From contig CAYXGT010000104.1 in the NCBI GenBank assembly GCA_964464635.1, positions 1 through 8,133 on the forward strand: a DNA stretch of 8,133 nt. Reading direction: 5' to 3'. The stretch is from CAYLMG01 sp964464635. Lineage in GTDB: Bacteria; Planctomycetota; Phycisphaerae; Sedimentisphaerales; Anaerobacaceae. A program made the position numbers and the translations under genes. The notes under the pieces are model-generated. The model searched no databases. It saw only the letters and a list, made by a program, of their open reading frames with translations, and was not told the DNA's origin. This document shows positions 1 through 5,346 of this stretch, piece by piece (the first letter of the stretch is position 1; each line of letters opens with the position of its first letter).

Positions 1-469
1 CAAAAGTTATATTCATACCCTGCTGAAACTCCATTTTTGCCGGGTCTATTTCCGGAAAAACACTCTGCTCGCTCAGTCCCAGTGAGTAATTTCCTCTGCC
101 GTCAAAGCTATTCAGGTCAAGCCCGCGGAAGTCCCTGACTCTCGGTATCGCCAGACTTACCAGCCTGTCCATAAATTCATACATACGGTCGCCGCGGACA
201 GTAACCTTCAATCCCGTCTCATTGCCGGCTCGAACCTTAAAATTTGAAACACTCTTCTTGGCCTTACAGACAACCGGCATCTGGGCGGTAATCATCATTA
301 AATCCTTCCTGGCCAGCTCCAGAAACTTCTTATCCCCAACTGCCTTGCCGACGCCCATAGAGACGATAATCTTCTTTATCCGCGGAACCGCCATCGGGTT
401 CTTGTAGCCGAACTCCTTGGCCAATTCCGGAACTATTTGCGATTTATATAAATCTTTCAATCTTGCCAT
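1..469 (-). CDS. rplE: 50S ribosomal protein L5, 3' end cut by window edge
   Basis: L5 carries 5S rRNA into the central protuberance of the 50S subunit. The first 156 residues are present, of about 180 usual; the frame runs off the window at base 1. Translation from ATG 467-469 reads MARLKDLYKSQIVPELAKEFGYKNPMAVPRIKKIIVSMGVGKAV, then ITAQMPVVCKAKKSVSNFKVRAGNETGLKVTVRGDRMYEFMDRLVSLAIPRVRDFRGL and GNYSLGLSEQSVFPEI, the L5 family without frameshift. The start follows AGAAGAT, a weak site like that of rpsQ. It is 40 bases after rplX, and the standard spc order predicts rpsN (S14) or its equivalent beyond the edge. Confidence 0.97.
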   Translation of the reverse strand, partial: MARLKDLYKSQIVPELAKEFGYKNPMAVPRIKKIIVSMGVGKAVGDKKFLELARKDLMMITAQMPVVCKAKKSVSNFKVRAGNETGLKVTVRGDRMYEFMDRLVSLAIPRVRDFRGLDLNSFDGRGNYSLGLSEQSVFPEIDPAKMEFQQGMNITF

Positions 470-509
470 ATCTTCTGACTATCAACCAATTCCCAGCCTG
501 AAAGCTGTT

Positions 510-842
510 CTAAATTTTCCTTTTGATAACGCCAATCTCACTGCCGTCAACAGCGACTCTTTTTTTTGTTCCGTCTTTACCAACCGAATAGCGAACTCTG
601 GTCGGCTTCGAACTTTTCGGATTCAAAGGCTGAACATTGCTTATATGAATCGGCTGCTCAACCTGAATCCGCCCTCCCTGAGGGTTCTTTCTCGACGGGC
701 GAACATGCCTGAATGCAATGTTATGACCCTGAATAACCACCCTGCTCTTTTCAGGTATCACTCGAAGCACCTTACCGGTGGCACCTTTATGCTCGCCGGT
801 TATAATCTGTACCATATCACCTTTTTTAATATGCAATGCCAT
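510..842 (-). CDS. rplX: 50S ribosomal protein L24
   Basis: L24 is one of the two initiators of 50S assembly and sits near the peptide exit. The 110-residue product has the KOW motif at about residues 5-39 (IKKGDMVQIITGEHKGATGKVLRVIPEKSRVVIQG), the typical NIAFRHVRPSRKNPQGGRIQVEQPIHISNVQPLNPKSSKPTRVRY and ends VDGSEIGVIKRKI. Bacterial L24 is commonly 100-110 residues, so this is full length. ATG at 840-842 gives the normal N-terminus; upstream TAGAGAATAAAAA is only a weak ribosome site. Gaps are 48 bases from rplN and 40 to rplE. Nothing anomalous is seen. Confidence 0.97.
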   Translation of the reverse strand: MALHIKKGDMVQIITGEHKGATGKVLRVIPEKSRVVIQGHNIAFRHVRPSRKNPQGGRIQVEQPIHISNVQPLNPKSSKPTRVRYSVGKDGTKKRVAVDGSEIGVIKRKI

Positions 843-890
843 TTTTTATTCTCTATTATCCAACCTCACAACTGGGGCCTGTAACCTTGT

Positions 891-1277
891 CTAAACGACC
901 TCACTGGCCAGAGAAATAATCTTCATATAATTTTTTTCCCGCAGCTCACGGGCAACCGCGCCGAAAATTCTCGTCCCTATCGGATTGCCGTCGTTGTCGA
1001 TCATCACCGCTGCGTTACTGTCGAACCTGACGTAGCTGCCATCAGGTCTCTTAATAGGGCTTTTCGTGCGAATTATCACACATTTATGAACCTTCTTGTC
1101 GTCCAACTGACAGCTTGGCAGAGATTTCTTTATAGCCACACACACAATGTCACCAACGCCGGCTGTAGGCCGATAGTTGCGCCTCCGGCAGCCTCCTCTG
1201 CCGAGAACCTTTATGCACAACGCCGATTTAGCGCCTGAGTTGTCTGCTATATCCAACATTGTTTCCTGCTGTATCAC
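891..1277 (-). CDS. rplN: 50S ribosomal protein L14 (GTG start)
   Basis: L14 lies on the 50S interface, contacts 16S rRNA and is the binding site of the silencing factor RsfS. The product is 128 residues against about 122 in many bacteria; the extra few are spread in loops. Seen are MIQQETMLDIADNSGAKSALCIKVLGRGG, GVGDIVCVAIKKSLP, KKVHKCVIIRTKSPIKRPDGSYVRFDSNAAVMID and GNPIGTRIFGAVARELREKNYMKIISLASEVV, the L14 family from end to end. The start is GTG (1275-1277), backed by GAGAGGT upstream and by the invariant MIQ(Q/E)x start of the family; it is the only non-ATG start among the complete genes here. It opens the spc part of the cluster and is 36 bases from rpsQ and 48 from rplX. I see no separate spc promoter in the gap. 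Confidence 0.98.
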   Translation of the reverse strand: MIQQETMLDIADNSGAKSALCIKVLGRGGCRRRNYRPTAGVGDIVCVAIKKSLPSCQLDDKKVHKCVIIRTKSPIKRPDGSYVRFDSNAAVMIDNDGNPIGTRIFGAVARELREKNYMKIISLASEVV

Positions 1278-1282
1278 AAATC

Positions 1283-1290
1283 TACCTCTC
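1283..1290 (-). promoter_or_regulatory. Ribosome binding site supporting the GTG start of rplN
   Basis: GAGAGGTA on the minus strand lies 5 bases before the GTG at 1275-1277. GAGGT matches the Shine-Dalgarno core, which supports the GTG over the ATG six codons further in. Confidence 0.6.
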
Positions 1291-1313
1291 AGTCTGAAAA
1301 TCTATTCTGAGCA

Positions 1314-1574
1314 TCAATCCACAATCGCCTTCTGCACCACACGAACAAGACGCCATCTCTTTGTCTTGCTCGAAGGCCTGCACGGAGCAACTTCGACAAC
1401 ATCGCCCACCGAGGCCTGATTGTGCTCGTCGTGTACGCCGAGTACGGTCCTGCGCCTGACGTACTTGCCGTACCTCGGATGCTTAACCTTGTAATCAATG
1501 GCAACCTTAACGCTTTTGTCGCCGCTGCGACTTGTCACCACAGCTGTGTTGGTTTTTGCCTTTTTATGCTCCAT
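1314..1574 (-). CDS. rpsQ: 30S ribosomal protein S17
   Basis: S17 is a primary-binding OB-fold protein of the 30S body. From the ATG at 1572-1574 the product has 86 residues, the family norm: MEHKKAKTNTAVVTSRSGDKSVKVAIDYKVKHPRYGKYVRRRTVLGVHDEHNQASVGDVVEVAPCRPSSKTKRWRLVRVVQKA. The open frame reaches 18 codons further up to 1628, overlapping rpmC, but those residues are not family-like and no ribosome site supports them; AGAGAAG sits just before the chosen ATG. The usual VGD(V/I)Vxxxxx(R/C)PxSKTKxWRL core is intact. It lies 13 bases after rpmC and 36 before rplN. Confidence 0.97.
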   Translation of the reverse strand: MEHKKAKTNTAVVTSRSGDKSVKVAIDYKVKHPRYGKYVRRRTVLGVHDEHNQASVGDVVEVAPCRPSSKTKRWRLVRVVQKAIVD

Positions 1575-1576
1575 AT

Positions 1577-1583
1577 CTTCTCT
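1577..1583 (-). promoter_or_regulatory. Ribosome binding site of rpsQ
   Basis: AGAGAAG on the minus strand, between the rpmC stop and the ATG at 1572-1574, supports starting rpsQ at that ATG and not at the upstream end of the open frame inside rpmC. The match to a consensus site is weak, but the same GAAGAT-ATG arrangement precedes rplE. Confidence 0.5.
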
Positions 1584-1587
1584 GCAA

Positions 1588-1800
1588 TCAAATACCGGCA
1601 GGCGTCCCACTTGCTGCCTGCTTTTCACCTAATACCGTTTTAATTCGTGCAATATCGCGCCTGATATTCCTCACAGCCTTATTATTCTCCAGTGTCTCTG
1701 TCACCGACTGTGAGCGAAGCTCGAACAAACGCCTGGTAAGCTCATCCAGCTTGTCCACGAGCTCATCAGAACTCATTTCACGATACTGCTTTGCCTTCAT
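1588..1800 (-). CDS. rpmC: 50S ribosomal protein L29
   Basis: L29 is a small helical 50S protein beside L23 at the peptide exit. The 70-residue product is all helical in character, with MKAKQYREMSSDELVDKLDELTRRLFELRSQSVTETLENNKAVRNIRRDIARIKTVLGE matching the family along its full length; the last dozen residues (KQAASGTPAGI) are a variable tail. ATG at 1798-1800 gives the normal N-terminus and follows AAAAAGGACAG, a reasonable ribosome site with about 10 bases of spacing. It comes 73 bases after rplP, behind two alternative hairpins, and its TGA stop is only 13 bases before the rpsQ ATG, so translation of the two is probably coupled. Confidence 0.97.
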   Translation of the reverse strand: MKAKQYREMSSDELVDKLDELTRRLFELRSQSVTETLENNKAVRNIRRDIARIKTVLGEKQAASGTPAGI

Positions 1801-1821
1801 CTCAAACTGTCCTTTTTCGAA

Positions 1822-1869
1822 CCCGCGGCCTCGCCGCGAGGCGGGTATTGCTTCTGCCGTTTATACCCG
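1822..1869 (-). promoter_or_regulatory. Two competing hairpins in the rplP-rpmC gap
   Basis: Hairpin A pairs CGGGTAT (1863-1869, read on the minus strand) with ATACCCG (1842-1848). Hairpin B is very GC-rich: CCCG and CCTCG (1837-1845, minus strand CCCGCCTCG) pair with CGAGG and CGGG (1822-1833) with a 3-base bulge and a 3-base loop. They share bases 1842-1845, so only one can form at a time. B lies just upstream of the rpmC ribosome site (AAAAAGGA). No T-run follows B on the minus strand, so it is not an ordinary terminator. A role in balancing rpmC translation or mRNA stability is inferred; it could also be a dispersed repeat. Confidence 0.5.
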
Positions 1870-1873
1870 GCTG

Positions 1874-2293
1874 TTACAACGAATGTCTTCTTTTGACGAA
1901 TCTGCACCTTATCGGCATCTTATGAGCTACTCTGACAAGCGCCCGCTTGGCAACGTCTTCACCGATACCGCCGATTTCGAGGAAAACCTGACCCGGCCTG
2001 ACCCTTGCAACCCAGAACTCCGGCTCCCCTTTACCCTTGCCCATCCTTGTCTCAAGCGGCTTTTTGCTTACAGGCTTATAAGGAAATATCCTCAAATATA
2101 CCTTACCTTCACGATGCAGAAAATGCGTCGCCGCTACTCTGCCTGCCTCAATCTGCCTCGCCGTTATCCAGCTTCTCTCAAGTGCCTGCAGACCGTATTC
2201 GCCGAAGGCAACAAAGTTGCCCCTCGAAGCATTGCCCTTCATTCTGCCTCGCTGGCTCTTACGGAACTTAACTCTTTTGGGCATTAACGCCAT
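1874..2293 (-). CDS. rplP: 50S ribosomal protein L16
   Basis: L16 binds 23S and 5S rRNA near the A-site tRNA elbow and is a late-assembly 50S protein. From the ATG chosen here the product is 139 residues, close to the usual 136-145. Signatures are LMPKRVKFRKSQRGRMKGNASRGN, GEYGLQALERSWITARQIEAGR, RIFPYKPVSKKPLETRMGKGKGEPEFWVARVRPGQVFLEI and the C-terminal RCRFVKRR. The arginine of ETRMGKGKG (residue 83) corresponds to the residue hydroxylated by YcfD in E. coli; whether it is modified here is unknown. The frame extends two codons up to a TTG, but AAGGG is correctly spaced only for the ATG at 2291-2293; a third ATG at 2282-2284 would give the minimal MPKRV start. Gaps are 55 bases from rpsC and 73 to rpmC. 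Confidence 0.97.
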   Translation of the reverse strand: MALMPKRVKFRKSQRGRMKGNASRGNFVAFGEYGLQALERSWITARQIEAGRVAATHFLHREGKVYLRIFPYKPVSKKPLETRMGKGKGEPEFWVARVRPGQVFLEIGGIGEDVAKRALVRVAHKMPIRCRFVKRRHSL

Positions 2294-2302
2294 CTTCAAA
2301 AA

Positions 2303-2307
2303 CCCTT
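2303..2307 (-). promoter_or_regulatory. Ribosome binding site that decides the rplP start
   Basis: AAGGG on the minus strand is 9 bases upstream of the ATG at 2291-2293, but only 3 bases from the TTG at 2297-2299. The spacing therefore supports the ATG and a protein starting MALMPKRV, two residues shorter than the longest open frame. Confidence 0.6.
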
Positions 2308-2348
2308 AATCATCTGTATATTCGAAATCAATGCAACCGCAGCAGCCG

Positions 2349-3218
2349 CTATTTTTCTGCTTTTTCTGCGCCGCCGTCATTTTGCTCCGGCTGCTGCTTT
2401 TGTTCCTCAGCAGCCTCAGGCCTCGCGGCCTTCGAGCCGAGGGGTGCCGATTGAGCTTTTTCACTCTTTTTGTCTTCTACAGCAGCAACGGAACCGCCCG
2501 CATCACGCTCACCCTTGCGGGCACCTGCCCTGCGCCCAGGCCGACGCCGGCGAGCCGGTCTTGTCTCAACTTCCTGCTGTTCTCCGAACTTACCCTTGTA
2601 AATCCAGACCTTAATACCGATAGCTCCATACGTCGTCCTCGCCGTCGCCACTGCATAATCCACATCGGCATCGAGAGTATGAAGCGGAATGCTGCCGATT
2701 TTCTGTGTCTCTCTGCGGGCCATCTCCGAACCAGCAAGACGACCGCTGCAAATAATCTTAACTCCCTTGGCGCCGGTATTCATTGCCGAGTCACAATACT
2801 GCTTCATCGTACGCCTGAACGACGCCCGCTTACACAATTGCTCGGCAATCGACTCTGCCACTAAAGCCGCATCGAGCTCCGGGCTTTTCACCTCGATGAC
2901 ATTGACATTCACCTTGCGGCCTGTCATCGCTTCAAGCTCTTCACGAAGCTTATCAACCTCGCCGCCGCGAGGCCCGATTACAATCCCGGGCCGGGCACTG
3001 TGCAATGTCACCTGAACCTCGTTTCTCGTCCGGATTATCCTGACCTTCGATACCGCACCTTTGGGCATCTGCCGATTGTATTTTTTATCAACGAAACGTC
3101 GTATCTTCTCATCTTCAACGAGAAAATCCCCGTAAGTGGCCTTCGGTGAAAACCAAACACTCTGCCATTCCCTGGTTATCCCCGTCCTGAATCCTATTGG
3201 TGATGTCTTCTGACCCAT
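2349..3218 (-). CDS. rpsC: 30S ribosomal protein S3 with long charged C-terminal tail
   Basis: S3 sits at the mRNA entry tunnel of the 30S head and takes part in the ribosomal helicase activity. The product is 289 residues; typical S3 is 210-240. It starts MGQKTSPIGFRTGITREWQSVWF, has the type II KH domain with its GxxG loop GPRG (82-85) and VNVNVIEVKSPELDAALVAESIAEQL, and the C-terminal domain KIICSGRLAGSEMARRETQKIGSIPLHTLDADVDYA...TYGAIGIKVWIYKG. From about residue 221 a tail of some 69 residues follows, first very basic (RRRRPGRRAGARKG) and then acidic and glutamine-rich (EEQKQQPEQNDGGAEKAEK), probably disordered. Part of it (residues 259-266) is encoded by a GC-rich palindrome. ATG at 3216-3218 gives the family N-terminus; the ribosome site is weak (GAGAAA). 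Gap to rplP is 55 bases. Confidence 0.97.
   Translation of the reverse strand: MGQKTSPIGFRTGITREWQSVWFSPKATYGDFLVEDEKIRRFVDKKYNRQMPKGAVSKVRIIRTRNEVQVTLHSARPGIVIGPRGGEVDKLREELEAMTGRKVNVNVIEVKSPELDAALVAESIAEQLCKRASFRRTMKQYCDSAMNTGAKGVKIICSGRLAGSEMARRETQKIGSIPLHTLDADVDYAVATARTTYGAIGIKVWIYKGKFGEQQEVETRPARRRRPGRRAGARKGERDAGGSVAAVEDKKSEKAQSAPLGSKAARPEAAEEQKQQPEQNDGGAEKAEK
2421..2442. repeat. GC-rich imperfect palindrome inside the rpsC tail
   Basis: On the plus strand CCT, two unpaired bases, CGGC (2421-2429), loop CTTCGA, then GCCG and AGG (2436-2442) form a stem of seven pairs with a 2-base bulge. It falls in codons 259-266 of rpsC (residues PLGSKAAR), within the non-conserved tail. It shares the 10-mer GCCTCGCGGC (2420-2429) in inverted orientation with the hairpin upstream of rpmC (1834-1843). 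It may be chance in a low-complexity region, or an inserted palindromic element. Confidence 0.35.
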
Positions 3219-3250
3219 ATTTTATTTCTCTATCTGTACGTTTTAGTTTT

Positions 3251-3799
3251 TTATGCCTCTGTTACAGTCACATATATATGGCAGGCCTTTTTACTTAGCG
3301 AATGAGCTCTGCCCCTGTCCTTCGGAATCCACCTTTTGGTGCCTAATCGAATACCGGCGTCGTCCACGCGGGCACAGCTGACATAAAGATTATCAACATC
3401 CGCCTGCTGCTCATCCGCATCCGCAACAGCGGCCTTGAGAACCTTGTTAACCATCTCCGCAGCCCGCCTGTTCGTGAATTTCAATAAATCCATCGCATCC
3501 TGCACACCCCTGCCTGTTATCAGCTCGGCAACGAGTCTGGCCTTTCGCGGCGAGCCCGGTGCATACCGGTAAGATGAACGCCACTGTGACAGCTCATTAA
3601 CATCGACCGAAAGCGCCGCTGCAAGATTGCGCACATCCTCTTTGCGAGGCAAGGGCTTCATAAGACCTTTTTGCCAGTTCCTGATTGCAGCAGCTGCCTT
3701 CGCTTTACTGAAACCACCCCGCGCAACCTGCTCTGCAAGCTGCTCCGAGCTTATCTTTCGCTGCTCAAAAACCTTTTTTAGCTTTTCGGAACTCAACAT
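3251..3799 (-). CDS. rplV: 50S ribosomal protein L22 with N-terminal XRE-like helix-turn-helix domain
   Basis: L22 binds all domains of 23S rRNA and sends a beta-hairpin into the peptide exit tunnel. The product is 182 residues against about 110 for the usual protein. Residues 74-182 are a normal L22: YRYAPGSPRKARLVAELITGRGVQDAMDLLKFTNRRAAEMVNKVLKAAVADA, then the hairpin GTKRWIPKDRGRAHSLSKKACHI. Residues 1-72 are extra and look like an XRE/Cro-type HTH: KISSEQLAEQVARGGFSKAKAAAAI, then RNWQKGLMKPLPRKEDVRNLAAALSVDVNEL, which follows the family pattern of RWxxGxxxP followed by LAxALxVxxxEL. The extension looks translated: the first in-frame ATG after residue 1 is Met47, which would cut the HTH in half, and no ATG, GTG or TTG lies at the canonical L22 start. 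Upstream is GGAAAAG, a moderate ribosome site. Gaps are 35 bases from rpsS and 32 to rpsC. L22 identity is secure; the HTH assignment rests on pattern only, and its ligand is unknown. Confidence 0.95.
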   Translation of the reverse strand: MLSSEKLKKVFEQRKISSEQLAEQVARGGFSKAKAAAAIRNWQKGLMKPLPRKEDVRNLAAALSVDVNELSQWRSSYRYAPGSPRKARLVAELITGRGVQDAMDLLKFTNRRAAEMVNKVLKAAVADADEQQADVDNLYVSCARVDDAGIRLGTKRWIPKDRGRAHSLSKKACHIYVTVTEA

Positions 3800-3834
3800 T
3801 TTAATTTCTTTTCCGGCCTATTAAACTGCTCTCA

Positions 3835-4107
3835 CTACTTTGCTATTTTTTTGCTCGAATGTCCCTTGAAAATTCTCGTCGGTGAAAATTCGCCGAGCTT
3901 GTGACCAACCATATCCTCGGTAACAAAAACCTTATGAAACATCTTGCCGTTATGAACCATAAAAGTATAACCTACAAATTCCGGAATTATCGTACACCTC
4001 CGCGCCCAGGTCTTCATCGGCTCATAAGTACCCGCCTGAGTCTGCTTTGTTACCTTGGCAAAAAGCTTCTGGTCAACGTAAGGCCCTTTTTTAAGTGACC
4101 TGCTCAT
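3835..4107 (-). CDS. rpsS: 30S ribosomal protein S19
   Basis: S19 is a 30S head protein that forms a pair with S13 near the A-site tRNA and contacts the central intersubunit bridge. The 90-residue product has the expected length and is nearly textbook: SRSLKKGPYVDQKL at the start, TWARRCTIIPEFVGYTFMVHNGKMFHKVFVTEDMVGHKLGEFSPTRIFKGHSSKK to the end. ATG at 4105-4107 follows the best ribosome binding site in the window (AAAGGAG). It lies 61 bases after rplB and 35 bases before rplV. The sequence shows no truncation or insertion. Confidence 0.98.
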   Translation of the reverse strand: MSRSLKKGPYVDQKLFAKVTKQTQAGTYEPMKTWARRCTIIPEFVGYTFMVHNGKMFHKVFVTEDMVGHKLGEFSPTRIFKGHSSKKIAK

Positions 4108-4110
4108 ATC

Positions 4111-4118
4111 GCTCCTTT
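4111..4118 (-). promoter_or_regulatory. Strong ribosome binding site of rpsS
   Basis: AAAGGAGC on the minus strand ends 3 bases before the rpsS ATG, counting the final C. It is the only near-consensus Shine-Dalgarno sequence in the window; most other genes here have weak GAAG- or GGGA-type sites. It fixes the rpsS start and may compensate for the longer gap and palindrome after rplB. Confidence 0.75.
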
Positions 4119-4138
4119 TACTCTCAACAAATCAATCC

Positions 4139-4165
4139 TTCGACAGTGAGCTCAGGACAGTCGAA
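4139..4165. repeat. Palindromic element in the rplB-rpsS gap
   Basis: On the plus strand TTCGAC (4139-4144) and GTCGAA (4160-4165) are perfect inverted arms around AGTGAGCTCAGGACA, which itself contains the palindrome TGAGCTCA (4147-4154). The unit can fold on either strand. It fills much of the otherwise short gap between rplB and rpsS. From memory it resembles the short CTTCGACAxGCTCAGGACAG-like repeats scattered in the genomes of several environmental bacterial groups; this resemblance is not verified here. No T-run follows on the minus strand, so it is not an intrinsic terminator. Confidence 0.5.
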
Positions 4166-4168
4166 CTG

Positions 4169-5020
4169 CTACAGCACAAGCTGTCCCTGTCTTTTGTTCT
4201 TACGTCTTCGAATAATCCTCTTATTGCTCGGCTTTCTTGGATTTCTTGTCTTGCCTCCCTTAGCCAGTACTCCAGTCGGCGAACAGGGTTGTCGGCCGCC
4301 GTTTGCCCTGCCCTCACCGCCGCCCATCGGATGGGATACCGGATTCATCGCCTTGCCTCTTACGTGGGGCCTTCTGCCCATATGACGCTTTCTGCCGGCC
4401 TTGCCGAGCTCAACGTTCTGATGGTCGGCATTGCTCAAACTGCCGATAGTAGCACGGCACTGCTTGCGAAGCATACGCATCTCACCACTCGGCAGAACAA
4501 TGCTCACCCAGTCGCCCTCCTTGGCAACTATCCTCGCCGCACTTCCGGCGCCACGGACGAGTTTGCCGCCCTGACCCGCTGTCATCTCAATATTATGGAT
4601 TTCAAGACCGGATGGTATAGCTGCCAGAGGCATAGCATTACCCACCCTCGGCTCACAATCCAGCCCGCTTTCAACCATCTGGCCTACACTTATGCCGGCC
4701 GGCGCCAGTATGTATCTTTTCTCGCCGTCGGCGTAGGCAAGCAGAGATATAAAGCAGTTGCGGTTAGGGTCATACTCGATTGTAGCAACCTTCGCAGTAA
4801 TTCCGTCTTTGTCACGCTTGAAATCTATCAGCCGGTAAATCTTCCTCGCCCCGCCGCCTCTGAATCTGCTCGTGGTAACACCGCGATGATTTCTGCCGCC
4901 GGTCTTTTTTATTCGAACACAAAGCGACTTCTCCGGCTTATCGCCGGTCAGCTCGGAATAATCAATCACCGACGCATTTCGCCGCCCTGCGCTCGTTGGT
5001 TTATATATTCTGATTGCCAT
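4169..5020 (-). CDS. rplB: 50S ribosomal protein L2
   Basis: L2 is a large, highly conserved 50S protein needed for subunit association and for the peptidyl-transferase centre. The product has 283 residues, about ten more than E. coli L2. Visible are IRIYKPTSAGRRNASV, the RNA-binding core with GGRNHRGVTTSRFRGGGARKIYRLIDFKR, EYDPNRNCFISLL, LEIHNIEMTAGQGGKLVRGAGSAA, and the C-terminal MGRRPHVRGKAMNPVSHPMGGGEGR. The conserved histidine of the NPVxHP motif (residue 230) is kept, but the second histidine of the usual DHPHGGGEG is methionine (232) and the aspartate is serine. The tail NKRIIRRRKNKRQGQLVL is longer than in E. coli. ATG at 5018-5020 has CAGGATT upstream. The 61-base gap to rpsS contains a palindrome resembling a dispersed repeat. 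Confidence 0.98.
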   Translation of the reverse strand: MAIRIYKPTSAGRRNASVIDYSELTGDKPEKSLCVRIKKTGGRNHRGVTTSRFRGGGARKIYRLIDFKRDKDGITAKVATIEYDPNRNCFISLLAYADGEKRYILAPAGISVGQMVESGLDCEPRVGNAMPLAAIPSGLEIHNIEMTAGQGGKLVRGAGSAARIVAKEGDWVSIVLPSGEMRMLRKQCRATIGSLSNADHQNVELGKAGRKRHMGRRPHVRGKAMNPVSHPMGGGEGRANGGRQPCSPTGVLAKGGKTRNPRKPSNKRIIRRRKNKRQGQLVL

Positions 5021-5052
5021 AATTTAATCCTGTATTACACTTTTTTTTACTC

Positions 5053-5331
5053 TTAGAACAAATCTATATGATGTTCAGGCTCAAGAAAAACAACCGCCTT
5101 CTTCCAGCTCGGCGTACGGCCGAAATACCTGCCTCTGCGACGTTGCTTGCCCCTGCGGTTAGCCGTCCGCACCTTCATCACCTTAACCGAGTATATTCTC
5201 TCAACAGCGCCTTTTATCTGCTGCTTGTTGGCCTCTTTGTTTACCTCGAACGAGTACGCACTCTTCGTATTGGCAAGGTGCATTCCCTGTTCCGTAACCA
5301 AAGGCCGAATTATCACGCTATAGTCTTCCAT
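5053..5331 (-). CDS. rplW: 50S ribosomal protein L23
   Basis: L23 sits at the exit of the peptide tunnel and is the docking site for trigger factor and SRP. The 92-residue product has the usual length and features: YSVIIRPLVTEQGMHLANTKSAYSFEVNKEANKQQIKGAVERIYSVKVMKVRT, then a basic segment with RRGKQRRRGRYFGRTPSWKKAVVFLEP. The glutamate in VTEQ (about residue 14) matches the family position where a Glu or Lys starts the first helix. ATG at 5329-5331 is the only start that keeps the N-terminal strand; the upstream GACGGGAAT is a modest ribosome site. It is 15 bases after rplD and 32 bases before rplB. Nothing unusual is seen. Confidence 0.97.
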   Translation of the reverse strand: MEDYSVIIRPLVTEQGMHLANTKSAYSFEVNKEANKQQIKGAVERIYSVKVMKVRTANRRGKQRRRGRYFGRTPSWKKAVVFLEPEHHIDLF

Positions 5332-5346
5332 ATTCCCGTCGAATCA

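Noticed and set aside
417..884. Plus-strand open frame of 155 codons opposite rplX and rplE
   Set aside because: It is antisense to L24 and the start of L5, with low-complexity translation and no family signature.
1292..1312. CTCAG/CTGAG inverted repeat in the rpsQ-rplN gap
   Set aside because: Only five pairs around a long loop and no T-run; it could easily arise by chance.
1575..1628. N-terminal extension of S17 overlapping rpmC
   Set aside because: The 18 extra residues are unlike S17, overlap rpmC, and the ATG at 1574 has its own ribosome site.
1532..2287. Long plus-strand open frame of 251 codons opposite rpmC and rplP
   Set aside because: It runs antisense to rpsQ, rpmC and rplP and the gaps between them. 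Its translation has no recognisable family, and the minus-strand proteins are certain.
2294..2299. TTG start of rplP two codons upstream
   Set aside because: AAGGG is only 3 bases from the TTG but 9 bases from the ATG at 2293, and the family N-terminus favours the ATG.
4289..5056. Plus-strand open frame of 255 codons opposite rplB
   Set aside because: It is antisense to a highly conserved L2 gene; the open frame follows from codon use on the other strand.
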